From positions 272,849 through 336,848 of the forward strand of contig NZ_CAJXWX010000002.1 in assembly GCF_913062585.1 (NCBI RefSeq): DNA of 64,000 nucleotides, in the 5' to 3' direction. Source of the stretch: an uncultured Sphingomonas sp. (GTDB taxonomy: Bacteria > Pseudomonadota > Alphaproteobacteria > Sphingomonadales > Sphingomonadaceae). The position numbers were made by a program, and so were the translations under genes. Shown piece by piece: positions 17,784 to 25,313 of this stretch. The stretch's first letter is position 1, and every line of letters starts with the position of its first letter. The notes under the pieces were generated by a model. It worked only from the letters and a program-made list of their open reading frames with translations, had not been told where the DNA came from and did not search any database.

Positions 17784-19643
17784 ATGAAAAATCTGAAGAT
17801 CAGCAATAAACTGTTCGTGGCGTTCGGCGTCCTGACCGCAGCGCTTATCGTGACGATGATGCTCTCGATCATGAGTCAGCAGCACCTCAATAGCGTGGCG
17901 GAAAATCTTGGGCGGACCCGCCGGGACAAGCTGGTCGCGATTTCGCTGATCAACACCGCGACATCGGATTATCGCGTCTATGAGGCGTCGATCATTCTGT
18001 TCGCCGAGCCCGATCAGATCAATATGGCCCTCCGCGACCTGGACGAACGGTCGAAAACGATCGCCAAAACCGAAGCGTTTCTCGATCGCAGCCTGACCGC
18101 GCCCAAGGCGATCGCGCAGTTTCGTACGTTTCGCGAACATTGGGCCATGTACGAACAAATGTCCCGCAAGACGGTCGATCTTGGCAGCCGGAACCTGAAC
18201 GCCGAGGCCACGGCCAATTTTCGGGCAAGCAAGCGCATCTTTGATACGGCGAACAAGGACGCTGCCATCATGAGCGACATTCAGGTCGCCCTGATGGACA
18301 AGGAGATGAACGAGGCGACCCAGAATTATATCTGGTCGCGCAATGCCTCGATCGCGATTGCGGTGCTCGTGCTCGCCCTCACCGGCTATCTGCTGATGGC
18401 GCTGGTCCGGGCTATCGCCAATCCGCTGGCGGCGATGACCAACGCGATGCGGCGGTTGGCGGCGGGCGATCTGAATGCCCAGCTGGCGGTCGATCCGCGT
18501 CGTGACGAGGTCGGGCAGCTGGCCGAGGCGATGGTCGCCTTTCGCGACCAGCTGGCAGCCGCAGAACAGGCCAAGGCCGAGCAGACGCAGCTGATCGTCA
18601 GCAGCATCGGCAGCGGCCTGGATGCGCTGGCGCAGGGCGACCTGACCGCGCGGATCGAGACGGAACTGACCGGACCGTTCGAGAAGCTCAAGCACGACTT
18701 CAACCAAGCCATGGAGGCGGTGTCCGCCACCCTGGTCGCGGTGAATGCCAGCGCGCACGGGATCAGCCACGGGACCAGCGACATCCGCGAGGCGTCGGAC
18801 GATCTGGCGCGCCGGACCGAGCAGCAGGCCGCGAGCCTGGAGGAAACCGCCGCAGCGATGCATGAGATCACCGAGACGGTCCGCGCGACGGCCGAAAATG
18901 CCAAGCGTGCCAACGACGTGGTCACCGAGACGCGCAGCGATGCGGACCGTTCCGCCGATGTGGTGCGCGATGCGGTTGCGGCGATGCATGGCATCGAACG
19001 CTCGTCGAGCGAGATCAGCGAGATCATCGGCGTGATCGATGGTATCGCCTTCCAGACCAACCTCCTGGCGCTGAATGCCGGCGTCGAGGCGGCGCGGGCG
19101 GGCGATGCGGGCAAGGGGTTCGCGGTCGTCGCCTCCGAAGTGCGCGCGCTCGCCCAGCGCTCGGCCGATGCGGCCAAGGACGTCAAGGAACGGATCACGG
19201 CATCGACCCAGCAGGTGGATGCCGGGGTGCAGCTGGTCGAACAGGCGGGCCAGGCGCTCAATCGCATCACCGGGCGGATCGGCGAGATCAACACCATCGT
19301 GTCGGGCATCGCCGCGACGGCGGCGCAACAGGCGAACGGGCTGCAGCAGGTGAACATCGCCGTCTCCGAGATGGACGGGGTGACCCAGCAGAATGCGGCC
19401 ATGGTCGAACAGGCGACGGCGGCGGCGCGCAGCCTGTCCCAGGAGACCGCGACGATGACCCAGCAGGTCAGCCGCTTCCGCCTGCCCGATGACGGCATGG
19501 CCAGCCGGGCGGTACCGGATCGCGCCGGTCCCGCGCCCGTCCACCAGTTGCAGGCCCGCGTCGCGCGTGCCGCGCCGCGTGTCGTCGCCCGTTCGTCGCA
19601 GGCGGCCGTGGCGGTCGACCATGGGGACTGGTCGGAATTCTGA
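17784..19643 (+). CDS. Methyl-accepting chemotaxis protein
   Basis: A 619-residue transmembrane chemoreceptor. TM1 is at about residues 10-30, a helical periplasmic sensor at about 31-190, TM2 at about 193-212, HAMP at about 213-265 (ANPLAAMTNAMRRLAAGDL...RRDEVGQL), then a long cytoplasmic coiled coil with the signalling tip IDGIAFQTNLLALNAGVEAA. The very C-terminus is DWSEF, which fits the x-[HFYW]-x2-[HFYW] pattern of CheR/CheB tethering pentapeptides (NWETF in enteric receptors). No che genes are in the window, so it is an orphan receptor here. The ligand is unknown. Confidence 0.92.
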   Translation: MKNLKISNKLFVAFGVLTAALIVTMMLSIMSQQHLNSVAENLGRTRRDKLVAISLINTATSDYRVYEASIILFAEPDQINMALRDLDERSKTIAKTEAFLDRSLTAPKAIAQFRTFREHWAMYEQMSRKTVDLGSRNLNAEATANFRASKRIFDTANKDAAIMSDIQVALMDKEMNEATQNYIWSRNASIAIAVLVLALTGYLLMALVRAIANPLAAMTNAMRRLAAGDLNAQLAVDPRRDEVGQLAEAMVAFRDQLAAAEQAKAEQTQLIVSSIGSGLDALAQGDLTARIETELTGPFEKLKHDFNQAMEAVSATLVAVNASAHGISHGTSDIREASDDLARRTEQQAASLEETAAAMHEITETVRATAENAKRANDVVTETRSDADRSADVVRDAVAAMHGIERSSSEISEIIGVIDGIAFQTNLLALNAGVEAARAGDAGKGFAVVASEVRALAQRSADAAKDVKERITASTQQVDAGVQLVEQAGQALNRITGRIGEINTIVSGIAATAAQQANGLQQVNIAVSEMDGVTQQNAAMVEQATAAARSLSQETATMTQQVSRFRLPDDGMASRAVPDRAGPAPVHQLQARVARAAPRVVARSSQAAVAVDHGDWSEF

Positions 19644-19656
19644 TCCCGTCCGCCGG

Positions 19657-20103
19657 CTAGGCCTCCGCCAGCGCCTTCAACTGATCCGCCGCCGCGCCCC
19701 AGCCGCCCTCGAAGCCCATCGCGCGGTGCTGCTCCATCGCCTCGCGGGTCCAATGGCGGGCGGTGCCGCGATAGAGGGTGGCATCGCCGTCCGCAGCGAC
19801 CTCGAACAGGCCGACCATGAAGGGGCCTGCCGGGCACCAGTCGCCGGTAAAGGCGTCGGTCATCACGAAGCGGCGGTTCGGCTCGAAGGCGAGGATCATG
19901 CCCTCATTCGGCATCGCCTCGCCATTCGGGCCGTGCATCACGATCAGGCTGCGGCCCCCGGCACGCCATTCCAGCGTCCGGGCCTCGGCGCGCCAGGGGG
20001 CGGGGCAGAACCACTGCTCGAACCGCTCGGTCATCACGCGCCACACCTGCTCGACCGGCGCGTCGATGCGTCGTTCGATGCTGAGTTCGAAGCCTCCTGC
20101 CAT
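19657..20103 (-). CDS. SRPBCC (AHSA1-like START) domain protein
   Basis: A 148-residue single-domain protein of the AHSA1/CalC START-like group (FELSIERRIDAPVEQVWRVMTERFEQWF... and FEGGWGAAADQLKALAEA). These proteins have a hydrophobic ligand cavity; the ligand here is unknown. AGGAG lies 6 bases before the ATG at 20103. It is convergent with the chemoreceptor gene (13 bases apart) and lies just downstream of the phosphatidylserine decarboxylase gene on the same strand, with a 61-base gap. Confidence 0.82.
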   Translation of the reverse strand: MAGGFELSIERRIDAPVEQVWRVMTERFEQWFCPAPWRAEARTLEWRAGGRSLIVMHGPNGEAMPNEGMILAFEPNRRFVMTDAFTGDWCPAGPFMVGLFEVAADGDATLYRGTARHWTREAMEQHRAMGFEGGWGAAADQLKALAEA

Positions 20104-20164
20104 GTCGCTCTCCTGCGGGTCCGGGGCGAAGGTTAACCCTGTAAGTCCCCGGGGTATAGCGACT

Positions 20165-21025
20165 TTAGGAAAGGCGTCCGATCACGTCGCCCGCGCGGAT
20201 CGCCTGCCCCTCGACCAGCGTGTCGGCCAGCCGCATGTCCGGCGTCAGGAACAGGATGATGGTCGAGCCATGTTCGAACCACCCCATTTCCTCGCCCTTG
20301 CCGATCCGCGCCGAACATTCGGTGCGGCCGGGGCCATGGTCCCGCAGGTTCTGGACGGTATCGAGGCAGTGGAGGCGGATGCTGGCGACCAGGATCGCGG
20401 CGACCGGCACGATCAGCAGCGGCTGACCCGACATCAGGGTCCGCGCCTCGATCACCGCGCGCTCGTTGCGGCAGAAGAGCCGCTCGACTCGCTTCAGCGC
20501 GATCGGGTTCACATTCCAGCAGTCGCCCGAGAGATAGGTCACGCTCTGAACGACGATATCGGTCGGCGCGTGGAAACGGTGATACATGCCCGCCGTCAGC
20601 CGCAGGGTGACGAAGGACCCGTTGCGATAGCGCTCGACCAGATCGGGATCGGGGATCAGGTCGCCCAGGCGATAGGGAAAGCCCTTTATCTGATAGAGCC
20701 GGTCGTCCTCGATCCGGCCATGCGCGCCGACCAGCGCGTCGCAAGGGCTGGCGATCGTTTCGGGATCGCTGTCGAACTCGCGCGCGCCGTCGCGGAGCGC
20801 GCGGATGAAGCCGTCGCGCAGGGATTTGAAGCGCGTGGTGCGCGCGTCCGACAGGTCGACGCCCGCGAAGAATTTCCACAAGCCCAGGCTGGGCCTGGCG
20901 ATCAGCGGATGTTCGATCCGGGCGATCCGGCCCACCAGTTGCGTGGCAAACCGGCGCGGCAAGCGGTTGGTGACGAGGAAATTAATGTCCTCGTTCAGGA
21001 AGAACCGCATGATGGGTCCACGCAT
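20165..21025 (-). CDS. psd: Phosphatidylserine decarboxylase
   Basis: Decarboxylates phosphatidylserine to phosphatidylethanolamine at the inner membrane, using a pyruvoyl group made by self-cleavage. 286 residues from ATG 21025, chosen because a GGAGG Shine-Dalgarno is 7 bases upstream; ATG 21031 and 21010 are alternatives. Family signatures are GLWKFFAGVDLSDA, MYHRFHAPTDIVV, GDCWNVNPIALKRVERLFCRNER and the self-cleavage site HGST in WFEHGSTIILF near residue 254, where Ser becomes the pyruvoyl. It reads HGST rather than the usual LGST. Divergent from the PLP enzyme gene. PmtA, encoded 2.6 kb away, would use its product. Confidence 0.9.
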   Translation of the reverse strand: MRGPIMRFFLNEDINFLVTNRLPRRFATQLVGRIARIEHPLIARPSLGLWKFFAGVDLSDARTTRFKSLRDGFIRALRDGAREFDSDPETIASPCDALVGAHGRIEDDRLYQIKGFPYRLGDLIPDPDLVERYRNGSFVTLRLTAGMYHRFHAPTDIVVQSVTYLSGDCWNVNPIALKRVERLFCRNERAVIEARTLMSGQPLLIVPVAAILVASIRLHCLDTVQNLRDHGPGRTECSARIGKGEEMGWFEHGSTIILFLTPDMRLADTLVEGQAIRAGDVIGRLS

Positions 21026-21063
21026 TGTCATGCCTCCGTCATGGGCACGCGGTCAAAGGCCGC

Positions 21064-22740
21064 ATGAACCCGATTCTCACTGGCCTGCTGGCCGTTTCCG
21101 CCGGTGCGGTCGCCCTGACGAAGGGCCATCGCCGCCTGACCCTGTCGCGCGCCAAGCATCCGGGACTGGGCGGCCATGTCCGCATGGCCAAGCGCATCGC
21201 CGGGCAGATTCCGTTCTACACCTATGGCGAGGATCGCTTCTTTCGTGTCGACGATGCGCCGGACGCCGTCGCCGCCCAGCGCCGCGCGGGGTTCGAGCGA
21301 CTGGGCGCGCTCTTCGCCGAGCGATATGCCAAGACGCTGGCGCTGACCCGCGAGACGCGATCCGGCCTGTCCGACCTGCAATTCACCGGCGCCTATCGCG
21401 TGCCGTTCCAGTTCCGCGAGAAGGTGCGCACGACGCTGGCGACCGGCGCCTTTTACGAGCGGTCGGAGGGGCCGATCCTGGTCGACCTGGACGGCAACCG
21501 CCTGATCGACCTCACCGGCTCCTACGGCGTCAACCTGTTCGGCAACGACTTCTACAAACAGACCATGGCCGAGGGGGCGGCGATGGTCGCCGATCTGGGC
21601 GGGGTGCTGGGCTCCTTCCACCCGGTCGTCGCCGATAACGTCCGCCGCCTGACTGCGCTGTCGGGCATGGACGAGGTGTCCTTCCACATGTCGGGTACCG
21701 AGGCGGTGATGCAGGCGGTGCGTCTCGCCCGCTATCACACCAAGCGGCCCCGGCTGGTGCGTTTCGCGGGCGCCTATCATGGCTGGTGGGGCGATGTGCA
21801 GCCGGGCATCGGCAACCCCGTGCCCGCCGACCGGACGCTGACCCTGGCCGACATGTCGGAAAGGACGCTGAAGGTGCTGGCGACGCGCAAGGATATTGCC
21901 TGCGTGCTGGTCAACCCGCTCCAGGCGATGCACCCCAATGGTTCGGCGCCGTCGGACGGCCAGCTGGTCGATGGCGGGCGCAAGGCGGGGGCCGATCTGG
22001 CCGCCTATCGCGACTGGCTGCACCGCTTGGCCGAGACCTGCCGCGCGAACGGCATCGTCCTGATCTTCGACGAGGTGTTCATGGGCTTCCGCCTCGCCAA
22101 GGGCGGGATGCCGGAATATTTCGGGGTGACGCCCGACCTCATCACCTATGGCAAGACGCTGGGCGGCGGCCTGCCGGTCGGCGTGCTGTGCGGCCCGGCG
22201 CATCTGATGAAGCGCTGGCGCGAGGATCGGCCCGTCGACATCTGCTTCGCGCGCGGTACGTTCAATTCGCATCCCATGGTGATGGGCGCGATGAACGCCT
22301 TCCTGCGACGGCTGGAGACGCCCGAGGTGGCGGCGCTTTACGACGGATTGGACGAACGCTGGAATGCCCGCGCCGCGATGTTCAATGCGCGGATGGCGGA
22401 GGCGGGGCTGCCGCTCTCGGTCGCGCACGTCCAGACGATCTGGACCATCCTCTATTCGGTCGCCTCGCCCTATAACTGGATGCTGCAATATTATCTCCGG
22501 GCGGAAGGTCTGGCGTTGAGCTGGGTCGGGACCGGGCGACTGATCTTCAGCCTCGACATCGACGACACCCTGTTCGCCGATATTTGCGACCGCTTCGTTG
22601 CAGCGGGACAACAGATGCGTGACGATGGCTGGTGGTGGACCTCGCCGGATGCGCCGAGCGACCTGAAGGCGGCGAACAAGGCGATCCGGCGGCGGATATT
22701 GAAGGAGTCGCTGGCGGTGCGGCTGGGGCGGGGGAAGTAA
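21064..22740 (+). CDS. Membrane-anchored class III PLP aminotransferase / aminomutase
   Basis: Fold-type I PLP enzyme of 558 residues, about 120 longer than glutamate-1-semialdehyde aminomutase, its nearest recognisable relative. The extra N-terminus begins with a hydrophobic stretch (LTGLLAVSAGAVAL) that may anchor it to the membrane. Catalytic features are FHMSGTEAVMQAVRLAR, YHGWWGD, IVLIFDEVFMGFRL and the PLP lysine in LITYGKTLGGGLPVG. The C-terminus is basic. It is divergent from the psd gene with 38 bases between, so the two may share a control region. The substrate is unknown; the company of lipid genes suggests an amino-lipid or sphingoid role, which is only inference. Confidence 0.75.
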   Translation: MNPILTGLLAVSAGAVALTKGHRRLTLSRAKHPGLGGHVRMAKRIAGQIPFYTYGEDRFFRVDDAPDAVAAQRRAGFERLGALFAERYAKTLALTRETRSGLSDLQFTGAYRVPFQFREKVRTTLATGAFYERSEGPILVDLDGNRLIDLTGSYGVNLFGNDFYKQTMAEGAAMVADLGGVLGSFHPVVADNVRRLTALSGMDEVSFHMSGTEAVMQAVRLARYHTKRPRLVRFAGAYHGWWGDVQPGIGNPVPADRTLTLADMSERTLKVLATRKDIACVLVNPLQAMHPNGSAPSDGQLVDGGRKAGADLAAYRDWLHRLAETCRANGIVLIFDEVFMGFRLAKGGMPEYFGVTPDLITYGKTLGGGLPVGVLCGPAHLMKRWREDRPVDICFARGTFNSHPMVMGAMNAFLRRLETPEVAALYDGLDERWNARAAMFNARMAEAGLPLSVAHVQTIWTILYSVASPYNWMLQYYLRAEGLALSWVGTGRLIFSLDIDDTLFADICDRFVAAGQQMRDDGWWWTSPDAPSDLKAANKAIRRRILKESLAVRLGRGK

Positions 22741-22762
22741 GCCCCTCTCGCTCCTTCTCAAG

Positions 22763-22865
22763 CCCCTCCCGCAGGCGGGAGGGGTGTGGGGAGGGCATGG
22801 CGTCTCACCGAGAGACCGTAGCTCGTGGCATGCCCTCCCCCATCCCCTCCCGCCTGCGCGAGGGG
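22763..22865. repeat. Palindromic repeat pair, family A
   Basis: Two inverted copies. One has 10-bp arms CCCCTCCCGC and GCGGGAGGGG around AG (22763-22784), followed by GTGTGGGGAGGGCATGGCGTC. The other is near-complementary, at about 22833-22865. The same unit occurs at 35956-36045 and inside gspE (55490-55522). The copies here and at 36 kb also share a nearby GTCTCACCGAG string. It lies between the PLP enzyme stop and the terminator of the opposite strand. Confidence 0.8.
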
Positions 22866-22895
22866 AACGGCCAGACGAGAGGGCTGAATATAAAA

Positions 22896-22929
22896 CAGGG
22901 CGGCGGTTCCGTTAGGAACCACCGCCCTG
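22896..22929 (-). terminator. Rho-independent terminator after the pmtA operon
   Basis: 15-bp stem with one mismatch, CAGGGCGGCGGTTCC / GGAACCACCGCCCTG, loop GTTA. On the - strand it is followed by TTTTATATT, a clear intrinsic terminator 18 bases after the stop of the 22947-23570 gene. Confidence 0.85.
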
Positions 22930-22946
22930 CTTAAAAGCGACGACGA

Positions 22947-23570
22947 TTACGCCGCCTTCAAATCCTCGAAGTCATCGACGTCATGATGATCCATCCGCTC
23001 GCCCTTCATCAGGCGGCGGGGTGCGCTCTTGTACATCTTGAAGTCGTTGAACGGGTCGGTGACGATCTTGGTCGCCCAGACCAGGCCGGTTTCCAGATCG
23101 CGCGCGACCCAGAGCTGCATCACGCGCACGAAGATCGCACTGACGCCCAGGCCCAGCCAGCCGATGCCGACATGGCGCAGATAGCCCATGAAGCCGTCCG
23201 GATATTCCAGCGTGCCGAACAGCGTCGGCTGGACCAGCAGCACGAGCGGGATCGCGCCCCAGATGCCCATCAGCACATATTTGCGTGCCAAGTTGTAGCC
23301 GACCTTGATCTCTTCCTTATGCTCATGCGTCGCCTTGTTCACATGGTCATAGCCCTTGGGCTCGAAGAAGAAATGCCCGGCCTGGCGGCTGGTCATCGCG
23401 ACGCCCCAGGCGAGCAGGCTGGCGACCGCCGGGTCGATGAACAGCAGCACATAGGCGGTCAGGAAGGTGCAGGCGCTGACGAAGTGCAGGCTCTGGTTAA
23501 CCAGGCTGTGGTGGTAATAGCGATGATCGTCCCACCGCTGTTCGGCGAGCTGTGCGCGGAAACCAGTCAT
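22947..23570 (-). CDS. Histidine-rich integral membrane protein, possibly Mpo1/DUF962-like
   Basis: A 207-residue membrane protein with about four hydrophobic segments. Histidine motifs RYYHHSLVNQSLHF (about residues 17-30) and AGHFFFEPKGYDHVNKATHEHKEE (about 64-87) resemble the FYHHNPxNxxxH and GHxxFE motifs of DUF962 proteins such as yeast Mpo1, an iron-dependent dioxygenase that alpha-oxidises 2-hydroxy fatty acids during phytosphingosine breakdown. The match is from memory and covers only these motifs; a general fatty-acid hydroxylase-like protein is the alternative. Its ATG overlaps the pmtA stop by 4 bases and an intrinsic terminator follows, so pmtA and this gene form a two-gene operon. 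Confidence 0.6.
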   Translation of the reverse strand: MTGFRAQLAEQRWDDHRYYHHSLVNQSLHFVSACTFLTAYVLLFIDPAVASLLAWGVAMTSRQAGHFFFEPKGYDHVNKATHEHKEEIKVGYNLARKYVLMGIWGAIPLVLLVQPTLFGTLEYPDGFMGYLRHVGIGWLGLGVSAIFVRVMQLWVARDLETGLVWATKIVTDPFNDFKMYKSAPRRLMKGERMDHHDVDDFEDLKAA

Positions 23571-24232
23571 TGCACATGTCCTTGGAGGGAAGGCTGACGC
23601 TTGGCGAAGCGGACCAGCGAGAAATGGCCGAGCGGGGGCAGGGGGCGGCTTTCGACCAGCTCCACATCGCCGCGCGTCGCCGCCCAGTCGGTGTAGCGTT
23701 CGAACGGGAAGTCGGTTCGGAAGCCTAAGCGGCTGGTGATCGGCATCAGCGTCTTTTCGATCGTGCCGCGAAGTCCGTCGCCAGCGCCGACGCGCGTGGT
23801 GATGACGATCTCGCCACCCGGGCGACAGATGCGCGCGAATTCGTCGAGCGCCTTTTCCGGGTTGGGCACGGCGGTGATGACGTACTGCGCGACCACCACA
23901 TCGAAGCTGTTGTCAGCGAATTGCAGCGCCTCGGCATCGCCATAGGCGATCTGCTCGACATGGGTCAGCTTGCCGCTCCGCACCCGCTCGCGCGCCTTGT
24001 CGAGCATCGGCTCGGACAGGTCGACGCCGACGATCCGGTTCTCGCGCGAATATTGGGGCAGCGAGATGCCGGTGCCGACACCCACCTCGATGATCCGGCC
24101 GCCGATGCGTTCGGCGGCGACGATGGCGGCGGAGCGCCCCTTCTTGAAGACGGGGCCGAAGACCAGGTCATAGACAGGCGACCAGCGATCATAGGCCTTG
24201 GTGACGCTGGCGGTACTCATCTGCGTTGCCAT
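23567..24232 (-). CDS. pmtA: Phosphatidylethanolamine N-methyltransferase, Rhodobacter PmtA type
   Basis: SAM-dependent enzyme that would methylate PE stepwise to phosphatidylcholine. About 221 residues from ATG 24232 (MATQMSTASVTKAYDRWSP); ATG 24220 is also possible, and the frame continues to a TTG at 24289 that I do not favour. Motif I is IIEVGVGTGISLPQY, then VGVDLSEPMLDKARER, and FDVVVAQYVITAVPNPEKALDEFARICRPGGEIVITTR is characteristic of the Rhodobacter-type PmtA. Its stop overlaps the start of the membrane protein gene. PE would be supplied by the nearby decarboxylase. A ubiquinone-type methyltransferase is the alternative. Confidence 0.82.
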   Translation of the reverse strand: MATQMSTASVTKAYDRWSPVYDLVFGPVFKKGRSAAIVAAERIGGRIIEVGVGTGISLPQYSRENRIVGVDLSEPMLDKARERVRSGKLTHVEQIAYGDAEALQFADNSFDVVVAQYVITAVPNPEKALDEFARICRPGGEIVITTRVGAGDGLRGTIEKTLMPITSRLGFRTDFPFERYTDWAATRGDVELVESRPLPPLGHFSLVRFAKRQPSLQGHVQ

Positions 24233-24750
24233 CGAAAGGGCATCCCGTTGAACGACGATGCGATCCCTGTTCGCAGCAGGCAGTGACAATTTGACGACAA
24301 AGCCGGCGTTCGTTGGACGAATTTCGCAATAGGGTAATCAATATGTCATCGTGTGTGCATGAATATGTCGTATTCTGTGTTTAGGCATTGAAATGGGAAG
24401 ACGACACCGATCGTCTTTTGTTGCGCGGCTATGCTTTGGCTGCTTGCAGCATCGGCAGCTTTTACTTTTGGTTTTTGGAAATATCCGGGCAGGCGCGATC
24501 CACCGCGCATGGCTCTGACCCGCGCGTTCCCCTTGTTCGCGAGGCGGGAAGCGGTTGGCCCGTCGCAAGGGTGATAGCTCCGAGCAGATGGTGGAAAATC
24601 CGTCGTTCGATGGCGTATATTGCCAAGGGTTGGTGATTGTTGCGGCGGCGTTTCGGCCTAAGCCATTGAAAAACAGTCATTCTAGTGTGTGGCATGACTA
24701 ATGCAGTAACTCACATGCCGGGGTGATCCGGCACAAAGGGAGTTACCACG
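24233..24750. other. 518-base intergenic region, AT-richer than its neighbours
   Basis: Separates pmtA (leftward) from the small exported protein genes (rightward). Bases 24300-24420 are clearly AT-rich and are the best place for divergent promoters, although no textbook -35/-10 pair is convincing. An open frame at 24388-24636 lacks a Shine-Dalgarno and normal codon bias and is not called. The last 60 bases hold two competing hairpins listed separately. Confidence 0.5.
24691..24733 (+). promoter_or_regulatory. Two mutually exclusive hairpins in a 5' leader
   Basis: GGCATG (24691-24696) can pair with CATGCC (24714-24719), or TGCCGG (24716-24721) with CCGGCA (24728-24733). The shared bases mean only one can form. 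The second ends just before the AAAGGGAG Shine-Dalgarno (24735-24742) of the 24751 gene. This resembles a small switch, but stems are only 6 bp. Confidence 0.35.
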
Positions 24751-25002
24751 ATGTTCATTTCGCTGCTGATCGCTTCGACCGTCGCCATCGCCAATCCGGC
24801 TCGCGAAACCGCGATCGCCCCTGCGCCGACCCCGACCCCTGCGGCCACTGCAACCGTCGCCGCCGGTCCGTCGCCCACGACCCGCTACTGTGTCATCGAT
24901 ACGCTGACCGGCACGCGCATCCGGACCAAGAAGTGCCTCACCGCCGCCCAGTGGATCGCCCGCGACGGCGAGGTGCCCGGTGCGGACACCAAGCGCCGCT
25001 GA
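24751..25002 (+). CDS. Small exported protein, first of a tandem pair
   Basis: An 83-residue protein with a signal peptide (MFISLLIASTVAIANPA) and a Pro/Ala/Thr-rich linker. The C-terminal module is RYCVIDTLTGTRIRTKKCLTAAQWIARDG, with two cysteines 16 apart and a Trp. GGGAG precedes the ATG at good spacing. The following gene encodes a similar module, so the two are paralogues. Similar short RYC...C...W proteins are, to my recollection, common in sphingomonads, without known function. Periplasmic, probably with one disulfide. Confidence 0.75.
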   Translation: MFISLLIASTVAIANPARETAIAPAPTPTPAATATVAAGPSPTTRYCVIDTLTGTRIRTKKCLTAAQWIARDGEVPGADTKRR

Positions 25003-25025
25003 CCCTTCCGGCCGGGAGATTTTCG

Positions 25026-25265
25026 ATGATGATGGCCACCATGCTCGCCGCTGCGCTGGCGTCGGCGGCGGCACCTGGCGAGGATATGCTCAAGCCCGTC
25101 GACGTGCCGGTCCCGCCGGTGGCGGCGGCGCCCGCCAGGCCCGTGCGCTACTGCTTCCTGACCCTGGAAGAGGATGGCCGGATGCCGGGCAAGATCTGCA
25201 AGACCCGGGTCGAGTGGCGCTGGCGGGGTATCGACCCGCTCGCCTATCTCGGCCGGGGCCGATGA
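25026..25265 (+). CDS. Small exported protein, second of a tandem pair
   Basis: A 79-residue protein from ATG 25026, which follows GGGAG by 9 bases and a 23-base gap from the previous gene. Signal peptide MMMATMLAAALASAAA, then a Pro-rich segment, then RYCFLTLEEDGRMPGKICKTRVEWRWRGIDPLAYL, which matches the module of the preceding gene (RYC, a second Cys, then W). The divergent linker lengths show an old duplication. Function unknown. Confidence 0.72.
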   Translation: MMMATMLAAALASAAAPGEDMLKPVDVPVPPVAAAPARPVRYCFLTLEEDGRMPGKICKTRVEWRWRGIDPLAYLGRGR

Positions 25266-25269
25266 GGGC

Positions 25270-25307
25270 ATGGGGCGGGGCCGCCCGGACAGGACCGCCC
25301 CGCCCAT
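25270..25307. terminator. GC-rich stem-loop between convergent genes
   Basis: ATGGGGCGGGG pairs with CCCCGCCCAT (one bulged base) between the stops of the small protein gene (25265) and the ceramide synthase candidate (25314). No T-run, so it may be a bidirectional Rho-assisted stop. Confidence 0.45.
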
Positions 25308-25313
25308 CGCCTG

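Noticed and set aside
24388..24636. 82-codon frame in the pmtA upstream region
   Set aside because: No ribosome-binding site, no usual third-position GC bias, and no recognisable motif.
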